A stretch of 64,000 nt of DNA from Pohlia nutans (lineage: Eukaryota; Streptophyta; Bryopsida; Bryales; Mniaceae): the NCBI GenBank assembly GCA_022496805.1, contig CM040097.1, forward strand, positions 18,838,072 through 18,902,071, in the 5' to 3' direction. The translations under genes and the position numbers were made by a program. The notes under the pieces are model-generated. The model did no database searches, was not told the DNA's origin, and saw only the letters and a list, made by a program, of their open reading frames with translations. The first letter of the stretch is position 1, and every line of letters starts with the position of its first letter. Below, one piece after another: positions 53,432 to 64,000 of the stretch.

Positions 53432-55894
53432 CTAGTATATCTCATCATCAGAAATTTCAGGGGTTAGGAACTTCCGTGGATTTTCCATAGCATCTAAATT
53501 CTCCTTGCGAGGTTTAGCCCTTTCAGACACAACAGGCAATTCACTAATAGCAATGATGGCATCCTTGTCAATTACACCGTCAATAATGCCATATTCCATC
53601 GCTTCAATGGGAGACATGTACCGGTCCCTATCAATGTCCTTCTCTACCTGGAGAAATCAAAGACCACGAACTCATGAGATTCAAAAATTGAGACCAATTG
53701 TTCTCCCACTCCAGAAAATCCAACAGCAGAGCTTGCCAAGCTCACTAGAAAAAATAAAATTTATTAAGAAAGCATGGATGAAACATTTGATTCCAAAAGT
53801 AGTTGAGGCGAGAAGAACTTCGTTTATACAATGCAATGTGTGACTTATTGGAATCATTGAAGGAAGAAGACTTCAACAGAAGATATGACTTAAAAATGAT
53901 ATATGCAGACGAGAAATCAGTTTTAACATAATGGACTACACAATTACAAAGAGCCATACCTGTTCAACAGACCGCCCTGTAATCTCAGACAAAATACGTG
54001 TGATGTTGCTCTTATGATACATGACCTCCTTAGCTTGAATTTCCACGTCAATGGCCTGTCCACTCGCACCTCCTAAGGGCTGATGCATCATGATTCGCGA
54101 ATTAGGCATTGCAAGGCGCCTGCCCCTTGTACCTCCAGCAAGAACTATGGCTGCTGTCGAAGCAGCCAAACCAAAGCAAATCGTGGATACGTCCGCTCTA
54201 CACAGCTGCATGGCATCAAAAATCCCCATGGCAGCACTACAAAAGCCAGAGCAACACGCAATTCAGCATTCCAGACATGAAACAGCCATAATACCAATGT
54301 AGAATTTTCAAGCTAGTGTGGCAGTCTCGAGTAGGAGGATTAGAATCCATAGTGCTAGCCCCTCCTTCATTGTACTTACAACTCCTTCATATCCATACAG
54401 TAAGATTCAACTGCATACACTAGAACCTCAAGGTCAACGTGCAGTGCTGATTTTTCAAGTCCAAAACTTTGATTGCTATGATCTTCAAGCATACTTAAGG
54501 CCAAGTTCCATGGGTGAAGTATCTCACTAAAAGATAAGTTTTTAGGGACTTCGGGGGACCAAGTTCCACATTTAAAGTGAGCTCTTGAGAAAAATGTGGT
54601 GGAGGCAACGGTTCTCAAGCCCAAGACTTCATGGCAACTTCTCCCTAACCAATCAAATTTGTTCATGTTTCACCTCACCCAATCAAATTTGTTCATATTT
54701 CACCTCAAGCAAGTCCATGGAATGTGCACAACTTCATGGCCGACAACTTCATGGCCGGGTATGAGAGAAAAACAAAAGATCCACTTTTCCCCTTCTCTTG
54801 CCTACTACCATGGGCAACTCCTCAAACCCATGGAACTTGGCTCTTAGAATCAATGGCTGCAAATTTAAGAATAGTACAAAAACGACATGATCTTCAAGTT
54901 CTAATGGTTGGATTTTACAGATTAGGTACCGAAAAGAATTTTCTAGACATCAGATTCATGTTGGAAGTAAAACGGCATTATGTCTGGTATTGGCGATCAA
55001 GGCCACAGTGATTATTTGCAAGTTGGTACCTACTCACCACCCGGGCAGCTCAGTACATACTAACTTGCGAATTATTTTGATAATCATATCTTTGATTGGC
55101 ATTACTTAGTCCATTCACACCAAACCAGTGATTTTTTTGTTGCTAATTTTAGCCAAATTGTTACATAAAATTTGGGCTGGATAATTGATTTTGGGAAAAA
55201 AAACAGGGAGAATAATAGCCGGATTTCCTACATGGAGTCAAGATGTGTAACCTCTTTAAACTTAGGTATCACCCAGGTATTGCCTAAGTAGCACACATGA
55301 GTATTTCCCTGATATTACCTATAAATTAATATGAAAAGAGAGTCCAAGGAGCCTGGATTGCTCTTCAAGTAGCAAAAATGCTAAATTTTCTCCTGAAAAA
55401 ACCAAATCACTGCACCAAACCCTAAAACCACCAAAGGAACAAACGAGCTGATCATTCACACACCTGATAGAACCCCCTGGGCAATTCACGAAGAGACGAA
55501 TTTCTTTCTTAGGGTCAACAGCGTCCAGGAGGAGCAACTGGCTGATGATAGCGTCGGCAACGAAGTCGTCCATCTGGTTGCCGAGAAACACAATCCGCTG
55601 CCTGAGCATGAGCCCCATGACGTCCGCCTCCGCGGACCGCATAGCAGACGGCGCAGACTGCGACGCCATTGGCCCCGGCGTCCACAACGAAGAAGAAGAA
55701 TCATTCAACGATGCCACATCTGTTGGCAACCACGACGACGAAGAAGAAGAAACCGAAGCCCGGGGTGTGAATTTCGAAACACGAACGGGAGATAGAACCG
55801 AGAAGGAGCGCTTAACAAACGAGGTGCCTGTTTGCAGGGCCAGCTTGGGCGAGGACGTCGTCGTCATGGACATCGCTCCTGCCATCGCTGCCAT
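53432..55894 (-). CDS. CLPP4: Plastid Clp protease proteolytic subunit, ClpP4-like
   Basis: Serine protease subunit of the chloroplast Clp complex, which degrades stromal proteins fed by Hsp100 chaperones. Exons 55894-55464, 54236-53960 and 53647-53432, all GT-AG, 307 residues. Residues 1 to about 70 are rich in Ser, Thr and Ala with few acidic residues, a typical chloroplast transit peptide. The core starts at LRQRIVFLGNQMDDFVADAI (residue 97 on). The oxyanion motif is CPGGSIS, the catalytic Ser is in LAAST (Ser170), His in MMHQP (His195) and the likely Asp in DRDRYMS (Asp244), so the triad is intact. The ending FLTPEISDDEIY and the overall match to my knowledge of nuclear ClpP paralogues favour ClpP4 over ClpP3/5/6. 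The ATG at 55894 was chosen over the longer frame, which starts at a non-ATG codon beyond an acceptor-like TTTGTTTGCAG, so a leader intron is possible. Confidence 0.93.
55118..55420. mobile_element. hAT-type MITE copy 2, in ClpP4-like intron 1
   Basis: The body 55126-55412 (287 bp) starts CAGTGATTTTTTTG and ends CCAAATCACTG. The 8-bp flanks are both CACCAAAC. Collinear with 2193-2469 (shared TAGCCAAATTG-TACATAAAA, TTTCCTACATGGAGTCA, GGTATCACCCAGGTATTGCC and CCCTGATATTACCTAT). Confidence 0.93.
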
Positions 55895-58432
55895 TGCGGA
55901 AGCAATTCCTTCCTGCAAACAAACCTCTCCCAACAATCAGAATGGATAGGATTCAACATTCTGTCTGGGCTGCTTAGGGTTTCGTTGTGGATGGATGGTT
56001 GTCTTCATCCAAATAAAGGTCATCCATTTACACGCGACCTCTGTAATGTCCCCGACTCTAAATCCCCCTTGATGTTAATGCAAGAGGACAAAACCTGCCC
56101 CCTATATTTTGGTCTGGTTGAGGCCCACTTAAAAAATAACTCCCTCTTCCAATGATTCAAAATTCTCGAAAGGGTTTTACATTAATTTGGGATTGCATGT
56201 CTCAAATTTGTAAAACAAATTGCCAAAAAAAGTGCCGAGGGTGCCCAAAATGAAAATTTCAGAAAATGGGGCCCATAGATGAATAGTGCTTGCATTAACG
56301 TCAAGGGGGATTTTAGAAGCGCAGCTGTAATGTAAGAGCATAAAGGCACGTGATTATGTAAGAGCATGTCTTCATTAGACATCGAGAGAGGATGATGGAT
56401 CTTGTTTTCTAAATTTTGGTTTTATGAATTTTAGCTCCAATGCTTTTCAATATTTTTTGTAAACTTAGGTTTTGCAAAAAAACACTAAAGGACATATAAT
56501 TTTGAACATTTTTTTTGGGTTTTGGCATACATTTTGAATTCTTTACATTCTCACTTTACAAATTGCATAAAAAAACTATAAAAAAAAATACATTGCTTCC
56601 CTTAAAAGTGCACAACAATTTTTCACTTTTAAAAACAAAATTGAAAAATTGTACAACAAGGAAGTTGATGATCATCAATCTAATTAATTCATAACATACA
56701 CTTCCAAACATGCATGATGAAAGGATTGATGGTCATTAACCTCATAAAATTCACATCCCAAATTTTTAATCATAATTTAGTACCATGTGCACTTTTAATA
56801 AAAGCACTTTTAAAGATCATATCATCTTTTATACTTACAAAATCTGTATTTAATTTAAAACTTACTCCATTGAGTCACTATCACATCCTCCACTGTCAAC
56901 ATTAATGTGATAATACAAAATTCAGCAAGTATGAAAGAAATTATCCAATCATTTTTATAATATAATACTAATAAAAGAGTTGTATAATATCAAAATAAAA
57001 ATAAAAATAACTTTATTAGAATAATTTCAAATATTAGGAAAAAAAAATTAAAAATTAAAAATATATATATATATATTTTTTACACTAAGATAATATTATT
57101 TTATTTGATATTATTAATAAAAGTATTAGATTACTAAAAGTTAAGGTTTGTCAAGCTTGAATTATATATTGTCACATTCCTCTACTCTTGGAGGAGACGC
57201 TGGACGAAAATTAAAAAAGTACGTGAGATCAAAATTATGGTGTTTTTTATTCGTTGGAGATAAATTTTAGAATTTTTTTTTATCTACTACGGGGTATTTG
57301 AAATATGCAAAACCCATTTATAAGTAAGTAGGGGCTTATTATATTACCTCAATTTAGGAAAAACTTATATATAAATAAGGGTTTAGCATAAGGTGAAAAA
57401 AAATTAATTTATGTAGTGTAAATGTTTTTTCATACTCCCAAAAAAATTGGATGAAAATAGCATATTGTCTTCTAAAACTTGGATGATACTCGTTTTTCTA
57501 GAATAATGGGGGAAATGTTTTCATTCACGGTTCAAAAATTTCAAGATTCCCTTCCCTATGCATGGGGAAAATTCTCTTTGATGAGGGCATCATTATCCTT
57601 TAGGTTGTGGCGGGGAAGGAAGGAGGTTGAAGTAGTTTAACCTGTAATTGCCAATTTCACTCTCCCTAGCTTTTGAATTGCCAAAAACTGCATTTTGTAC
57701 ACCTTACAACATATTTTGCTAAATGTAAATATTATAAATAAAAAGGGAATTGGTTAAATAAGGAGAATGAAAAATTATACCTCCATTTCATAATAAGAGT
57801 CTTTGCAAAAAAAATGAGCTTTAAGATAGAAATAGAGCCCATGTTGAAAGGGATGAAACGCAATGGCAACTTTTGGAACTGTATGTCTCGATAGAAAGGG
57901 ATGAAAAACGTAGGAAGTCAATGTAGGAAGGTAACACAATGAATGAGTAGGATCCAATGTAGGATGGCAACACAATGAATGTAAACTCTTAAATTGACGC
58001 CAAAAAATATGCGGTTTTGGACTCTTATTATGAAACGGAGGGAGTAACTACATATAGGGTAGGAAAAAATGGGAGAATTTAGGAATTTACATAAACATAG
58101 AGTGGTGAAAATTCCTAACATGTAGATATATAGCCCCCAACTAATACATGGTGTTCGCACTTGTATTCACTTTTTATAAGCTAGTGTCCCCCCAGGCCTC
58201 TACTAAAACTATAGAGTCACATGCCCTTGTTAACACTACATAACTCTTTACAACCACGTGCACATTGGTTGCCTAGTGTGATTGTAAAGAGTTCTAAGCG
58301 TAATCTTGAATTTCCAAAAAATAATCCTAAATTTATTCTCTGATCTCCAATTGTTCGTAAGTTACTTATGGGCATTTGAAGAGCCATTACTATAGAATGT
58401 TATGAACTTTAGAATTATTCTTTTAACTCTTT
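55895..58432. other. AT-rich intergenic DNA
   Basis: Upstream region of the ClpP4-like gene, then featureless AT-rich DNA with an AT run near 57060-57076 and a Stowaway-type element (57781-58044). CATTAACGTCAAGGGGGATTTTAGA at 56290 and TCTAAATCCCCCTTGATGTTAATG at 56058 are inverted copies, so 56050-56320 is probably another foldback. No gene supported. Confidence 0.5.
57779..58046. mobile_element. Stowaway-type (mariner) MITE, copy 2
   Basis: The body 57781-58044 begins CCTCCATTTCATAATAAGAG (two bases of the CTCCCTCC end missing) and ends TTATTATGAAACGGAGGGAG, with TA on both sides. The interior differs from copy 1 and has a duplicated AATGTAGGA-GGTAACACAATGAATG block. Confidence 0.85.
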
Positions 58433-58971
58433 AACGTCCCGATTCAACACTATTTTCAAAGATTCATTATAAAATGTTTGATGAAAAACAAAAATGGAGT
58501 TGATGTACAAAGAAAAGTTGTAACTGTCAATGTGAAGATCACATATGTACAGTTGGATTCATCATATTTTTATTTATTAATATTTATTAATTAATTTTGC
58601 AAGGCTTTCTCTTGAAATTCAATTAAAAACCCAAAATTAACACAAGGAAATTAAAAATATTGTAATAAAATTGAAATAGCATGCACTACAAGATGGTATG
58701 GTTTCCATTATTTGATTCTACTTATTTTGGAAAATCATGTTTAAGGTCTCACTTTTTGAACTAAGAATGAAACTTGACATAAACCAATTGTGTTGTTTTT
58801 CAAAAAATCACAATACTTATTTTGAAGATTCATACCATACAAATGATAGTCAATTAGCACAAGAACCAAGAGAAATTTGGATGGATGAAAAAATGTACAT
58901 GATGTAGTGTTGAGAAAGGTTGCAATTTGTTCGTCATCCATTATACGGATGCAGGAGCATCAAAGAGTTAA
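58433..58971 (+). mobile_element. TTAA-element, family E, full copy
   Basis: 539 bp. Left TTAACTCTTTAACGTCCCGA; right, inverted, TTAACTCTTTGATGCTCCTG. The right TTAA is shared with family B. The 5' part matches 5948-6135. Confidence 0.82.
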
Positions 58972-59290
58972 CCCCTAAACGTCTCAACATTCAGAAATTG
59001 GATTACGAACAGATTCAAAGCTTTGCATTTTTCTCATACAATCTCGGATGACTTTCATCCAAGTCACCGACTATTAAATTCTCTACTAATTACAATAAAT
59101 CTCTTGTGATGGGGAGTTGTTGATAATATTGGAGAGGCCTACAACTGTAAACATGTCAAATTTGTTGGGTAGATTTATGCTTGCAATGGTCCTCTCATAT
59201 ACACCTCGTGTACATCTAAGCCATGCTAATATCTACTTTTGAGGCTAGCATCTACTTGTGTTCAAAGGGTCGGTACGTTTAGGGGGTTAA
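58968..59290 (-). mobile_element. TTAA-element, family B, reverse copy without insertion
   Basis: 323 bp. Starts TTAACCCCTAAACGTCTCAA and ends CGGTACGTTTAGGGGGTTAA. It supplies the empty site for the CACTA MITE at 12401-12634. Confidence 0.9.
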
Positions 59291-59366
59291 GTCAAACAAT
59301 TTAGAACACCGTTTTCATTTAGGTGGCTGAAATCTTGAAATAAAAGTGAGGTTCAAACTTTTTGAG

Positions 59367-59811
59367 TTAACCCTTAAATGCGCAGATGTACGTTTGAAGG
59401 AAGTGAATACAAGGAGGTCTTTTTGGTAGTGCCAATAAATTAATGCCCCAAAAATGACTTTTTGAACCTGAATTTTTTTCGCCACACATGCGTATGGAAC
59501 AATGAGATGTGGGAATTTTGGTAGAATTTTGTGAGATGATTTAGTTCACCAAAGAATTACTTATATGTGTGCATTCTAGAGGAATATCTACACTGGTATT
59601 TATACAAATACGTATAAACAACCATTCATCAGGCCACAAAATCTACAAAAATATTCCATTTATTTTTTTGAAAAGTCCACAATTCTCTACATTACAATGC
59701 ATAGAACTTTGATGTTCAACATCCAGTTCAATTCAGCCATTAGCCACAAGTTTTTCACAATATGAGCTGAACCATGGACCACTATGGTGCACCTGTACAC
59801 TTAAGGGTTAA
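59367..59811. mobile_element. TTAA-element, family F
   Basis: 445 bp. Left TTAACCCTTAAATGCGCAGA; right, inverted, TTAACCCTTAAGTGTACAGG. TTAA on both sides. Non-coding. Confidence 0.8.
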
Positions 59812-60253
59812 AGGATGACTAGCGGCACAAGCTTTTTGTGTAAAACTTGGATGGATGAGTACTGACGGACGAACGGATGAAGAATAGGAGGCGGATGAAA
59901 CGAGGCCAAGTGTAATGTGTTTGCCGTCGGTGCGTAGCTCGCTTCCGATTTTTGTGCCGCTTGCTGGGTTTCCCTCGTACACAAAACCACTCCCTGCCTC
60001 ATTCTGCCGAGCAGAGAGGTCTGAACAAAATTGCAAACTGTGTCAAGCGGGGAGGAATTTTCCGTATATGGATGGCTTGCAGCTTGTTCTGACGACCAAT
60101 TTAATTTCCGTGATTAGTCGTTCGTGTTAAGACAGGATGAATGTCATCCATTCACTCTCCGGTTCCATCCATAGCTTAGTCAGCATACCTACCCGACTGG
60201 TCCTTAATAACCAGTTAAGTCACAGTAGGTAGATGGATGATAAATCCAGTCAC

Positions 60254-60313
60254 ACCCTAAACCCTAACCAGAGTTAACCAGAGTTAACCAGTTGTCTTCA
60301 CCCCTATATAATC
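60254..60313 (+). promoter_or_regulatory. Telo-box and TATA-like motif upstream of TSR2
   Basis: ACCCTAAACCCTAACC at 60254-60269 contains telo-box cores, and CTATATAATC at 60304-60313 is a good TATA box, 387 bases before the ATG. Telo-boxes are common in plant promoters of ribosome-related genes, which fits TSR2. An imperfect repeat CCAGAGTTAA lies between them. Confidence 0.55.
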
Positions 60314-60699
60314 TCAGTGGAACAAAGCCCGGCTTATTCTTTGATACTCATACTTTGTGTTAGTGCTTGTCTCTCAACAGTCCGGATCAGAGCCTGTAAC
60401 TGATTCCTTTTCAGCTTGCCAGCTTTGTGATTATATGGTCGAGCGACAGGGGTCGGGGCTGATTCCCTTTCTAGGGTTCCGTTTTCTCCACAGAAGAAAC
60501 TGGCTCTTCGGCTTGTCATTCTCCGGGAGCCTTCGTTGCATTGCCCTGAAGAAATCGCTCGCTCGCTCGCCGTGGTGGAGAACCAGAGTTTCTGACGAGC
60601 GTCTCTGCGGTTTAGGGGTTTTATAGGTTGGGAGGTCGAGCAAAGCAGTAGGCGGGCAAGTGTTGTATTTGTTCCTTTTAGAGTGACTGATTTGGAGGC

Positions 60700-61928
60700 A
60701 TGGAGCCGGAGGCGCCGTGGCCTGTGTTGAGCCAGGAGGCGGTCTCTAAGCTCGCCTCGGGAGTGCACTTGTGTTTTCTCAGGTGGACCGCGCTGCAGCT
60801 CGCCCTGTCGAATGAGTGGGGCGGCCGAAGCAGCAACCAGAAGGCGCTGCAGCTGGAAAATGATGTCCTGGCTTGGTTTGTTCGCTCGAAAGGTGCTCGA
60901 CTACCCTAAGCCCTAAACCTTAAACTTGATACGAATTAGGGTTTGATTAGGGTTTTGCATTGTTGAAACCTCAAACTTGATAGGAATTAGAATTTGATTA
61001 GGGTTTTTGGTTGTTGAATTCAGTGAGACGATACATTGATGAATTGGAGGATCTGTTGGACGTCAATATGCTGGAGCAATTCAACGTGGAAACTGAAGAT
61101 AATAGTATACAGGAGGTATTCATTCTTTCTGTTACCGAGGCTGATAATTTTGTACTTTGCTAAAACTCCTGCCCTCTTTGGGATTATGCACCGAATTTCA
61201 TAATTCCTTTTTGGATATTGAAGGATTTTGGTATATTAATTGCAGGTTGCGGAGCAATTGTTTATTCTTCACGAGGAATGCTCACAAGGAAACTATGAGA
61301 CTTTGAATCGCCTTGCAGCTGAAGCGTCCCAAACTGCATCTGCCAGCGCTAAGAGCGTAAAGGTATTTCTATTAGACAGATGAAATTTTCTCTTAAACAA
61401 AATCATTTACGAACGTGTTCACGTGAATGCAACTTTTTTCAATCTGTGGAGTCCAATTGCACTTTTTAGCTACAACCATCAGTAGAGTTCCGACCTTAAC
61501 CCTGAAACGGTGGCCTTTTAACTCATTTTGAACGTTTCGGGAGTTTGCAATTCTAGTTTAACCAGAGGCCAGCAAAGTTTGTGAGCTCCACAATAAGAGT
61601 CGGACACTTACAGTTACAGCATTGTTTACCCCGGGATGAAACCGACCAAATTTGGTTGAAGGGCGTTAACAAATTTTGTTGGTTCTTTGTTCAGGCACCA
61701 AATGAGAACGGTGAGGAGTCTGATAGTGACGATGATTCCATGGATGAGGATGAGCAAGGTTTACCTAGTTCATCAGGGCAGCAAGATATGAGCATGGAGC
61801 TAGATCCTCCAGCTAGCAAAGCATCTGGACAGCCGGAAAGGCCATCAACTTTGACACAGGAAGAGATGGCTGACGGTTGGCAGGAAGCCCCAGCCAGAAG
61901 AAAAGGGCGTGGTGGGAAGAGGACATAA
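60700..61928 (+). CDS. TSR2: Pre-rRNA-processing protein TSR2
   Basis: TSR2 is the escort of ribosomal protein eS26 and is needed for 20S pre-rRNA processing and small-subunit maturation. Exons 60700-60892, 61024-61115, 61246-61362 and 61695-61928, all GT-AG, 211 residues. The family signature RWTALQLALSNEWGG is at residues 28-42, followed by helices around ENDVLAWF and YIDELEDLLDVNMLEQFNVE. Next comes an acidic segment (EESDSDDDSMDEDE) typical of the family, and near the end the conserved MADGWQEAPARRKGRGGKR. The length is close to known plant and yeast members. The start is the first ATG in the GC-rich exon, 387 bases after a TATA box. A telo-box in the promoter agrees with ribosome-biogenesis control. 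The identification rests on the N-terminal signature and the C-terminal DGWQ motif. Confidence 0.94.
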
Positions 61929-64000
61929 AATTCTATAGGTAATGAATCATCATGCTTTGCTTAGCTGTGGTTATGTAGTCGACTAGTAACTCGTCAAACC
62001 ACGTCTATGAATTGAGTGCAATTTTTGCAGAACTCCATCTATGAGAGGAATCTACTTTCACCAATGGAATCCGTTGGTGCACAAGGAGATTTGTGTCTGT
62101 GAGTTAGTGAGAATTTCCTGTACCGTAAATTATAGCTTGTGTTTCTGTTAATAGAGTCTTCTCCAGCAGAAGAATTTCACAAAATTTCGTGCTTGGGCTT
62201 TGGAAAGCCATTCCAAACTCTTGAAACTCGTGTCTACTACGCTGACCAGGCACTTGATTTTATGAAGTAAAAAAATTATATTCCACGGTGCATCTTTGGT
62301 GATGTGGTTGAAGCGTGGCATTCTGTATTCTTCTATGATTGTCTTCTGTTTTTGTAGTTTATGATGTCTGTGTTGTTTATTGCTGCCTATGTAATTCATG
62401 CGCGTTGGTGTCTATGTAATCCATGTATACGGAGTAATGCTGTTGTACAGTACCCTTCCAAAAAGATACATAATTTTGGTTTTTTTAAAGAATTGTCATT
62501 AAAACTTGATAAATTACAATATTTGATTGAAATTTTGACATGTACCTGTAGTACAAAAGATGCATAACACATACAATTGAGTTTTGAGAAAAAAAAAATA
62601 ATCTCATTTGACCTATTTTTATATGAAATCAAGACTCCATTTTTTACCCTCAATTTCAAACAATTATGGATACAAATTTTGTTCTCTCTGCCCCACCAGG
62701 GGAGAGACTACGGAAACGCTTTGTTTTTAAGGAGTTACATGGTTGAACAATACAAAACGTGTAAAAGTAAATCTAGGGTAAATACAAAGGCAGAGACTAC
62801 GCGACTAGCCGCTTGTTACTTATGGTATGTTAAGCTTTTCAATGGAAGAATGCAAATCCTTTCTAGAATCATGTGAAAAATAATCATGAGTTTTGAGGTC
62901 TTATTGACTAAGATATCAATGTATGAAGTTATCAATCCAAAACTACTCAATTTCCAAGTGGGTTATATAAATTTTTAGCATTTCATCATGAAATGTTCCA
63001 AAATTTGTCGTTTTTTTGATAGTAAACTTAAATACCTACCCAACATAAGGTTCTTCACCCCATGCACTACTCACCTCTGAATCGTGCCATATTATGTCAA
63101 GGAATAACATCTAATATTTGGGAATAAGGGGTTCTATCACAGATCTTGACCTTAAGAGTCGGTGATCAAGGTTTGGGTGAGCATAGTTATTCCATTTTTA
63201 CAATATTATAAGGCCGGTCATGCACAAAACCACATGAGGGAAAGGGTTTAAGAACCTTATGAATGCACTTTGCAGTTTTGGATTCTAACCATTTTTTGTG
63301 CATGAAATCTTATTTTGAAAATCATAGCATTTCACTTCTCAACCTACTTTATAGTAGGGGCCATAAAATATAGGTCCACCCTGCTCTAGAGGTGTAGTTG
63401 CAGCAGTTTCAAAATGTCATATCTTCCTCAAAATAATCCAAATCAAGAACCGTAAAGTTTGGTAGATAGGTCACTGAGTCTACTTTTCAGAAATATCAAA
63501 CAACTCATCACTGTATGTTTTTGAATCAACAACTCAACATGTGTTATTTTTGCAATGCCAATAGTCCCATGCACTGACATTTGTCTACACTAAACTCATG
63601 GCCAAAGAGAATTTAGGTAAAGAAACAAGGAAGAATTGGTGCAAGTCATTGAAAAAGTGTGTAATGATGTGTCAATGGAGATTCTTCACACCCTCATAGC
63701 AAGCATGCCCAACCGTATGAAGGCTGTAATTAGTGCTCGAGGTGGTGGCAGTAGATGGAAGACATTGATCTATAAAACATTACTCTCGTTGTATTATTTT
63801 AAAAAATCATAATAAATTCTTGATATTTTTGAAAAGTAGACTCAATCACCTATTCATTGCACTTTACAGTTCTTGATTCAAATTATTTTTGAGGAAGATA
63901 TGACATTTTAGAATTTTCTGCCAAAACACCATTTTGGGACTCTCCAACAGAGTGGACCGGGCCTATCTTTACTGACCCCAACTGTACATATCCTTATTGA
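61929..64000. other. TSR2 3' region and intergenic DNA
   Basis: Probable 3' untranslated exon(s) of TSR2 to about 62150 (possible acceptor TTTTTGCAG at 62023-62031). Beyond that, no gene was found. The 99-codon frame at 62577 has no domain. A foldback at 63357-63979 is listed separately. Confidence 0.45.
63357..63979. repeat. Foldback repeat, about 620 bp
   Basis: Inner arms of about 90 bp: AATGTCATATCTTCCTCAAA at 63413 faces TTTGAGGAAGATATGACATT at 63887, and GAGTCTACTTTTCAGAAATA faces its mutated inverse at 63822. Outer ends GGGGCCATAAAATATAGG and, inverted, GGGGTCAGTAAAGATAGG. No target duplication found; the loop contains about 300 bp of unrelated sequence. Confidence 0.65.

Noticed and set aside
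54376..55011. Small frames inside ClpP4-like intron 1
   Set aside because: They lie between well-supported exons and show no similarity to any family known to me.
55895..55936. Longer N-terminus of the ClpP4-like protein
   Set aside because: The longer frame begins at a non-ATG codon and includes an acceptor-like TTTGTTTGCAG. The first ATG at 55894 gives a normal transit peptide.

Overview
The window is nuclear DNA from a land plant. The evidence is spliced GT-AG genes for cytosolic phosphoglucomutase, a plastid-targeted ClpP4-like protease subunit, the ribosome-biogenesis factor TSR2, a group-1 (Em-type) LEA protein and an F-box protein, all in AT-rich DNA full of small DNA transposons. The species cannot be fixed from the sequence; a non-seed plant is possible but only a guess. 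I see no rRNA, tRNA, CRISPR or prokaryotic feature.

Genes in order. A four-exon conserved plant gene of unknown function (minus strand, 1076-3667). An Em-type LEA gene (minus, 18202-19173). An F-box gene interrupted by one in-frame TAG (minus, 23174-24640). Cytosolic phosphoglucomutase with 18 exons (plus, 44214-51495). ClpP4-like with three exons (minus, 53432-55894). TSR2 with four exons (plus, 60700-61928). They are unrelated housekeeping and stress genes with no operon logic. About 24 kb between 20 and 44 kb holds only the F-box gene and repeats.

Transposons. Most other structure is short non-coding elements with inverted termini. The largest set ends in TTAA plus CCC(C/T)TAAA and has TTAA on both sides, which fits non-autonomous piggyBac-like elements. 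At least ten interior types (labelled A to K here) share this terminus, and several stand head to tail sharing one TTAA. Others are CACTA-type (3-bp target duplications), hAT-type (8 bp), PIF/Harbinger-type (TTA), Stowaway/mariner-type (TA), an unassigned family with 5-bp duplications, and long foldbacks. No transposase gene is visible.

The most unusual object is a 5.8-kb unit (32395-38188) with perfect 23-bp inverted termini and a 4-bp GTAT duplication. It carries two tandem arrays of one short palindrome, in opposite orientation and about equally far from each end, around a gene-leader-like centre. Other notable points are a hAT insertion whose target duplication spans a splice donor, intronic duplications that copy splice sites, and a CACTA-type element that landed exactly in the TTAA end of another element.
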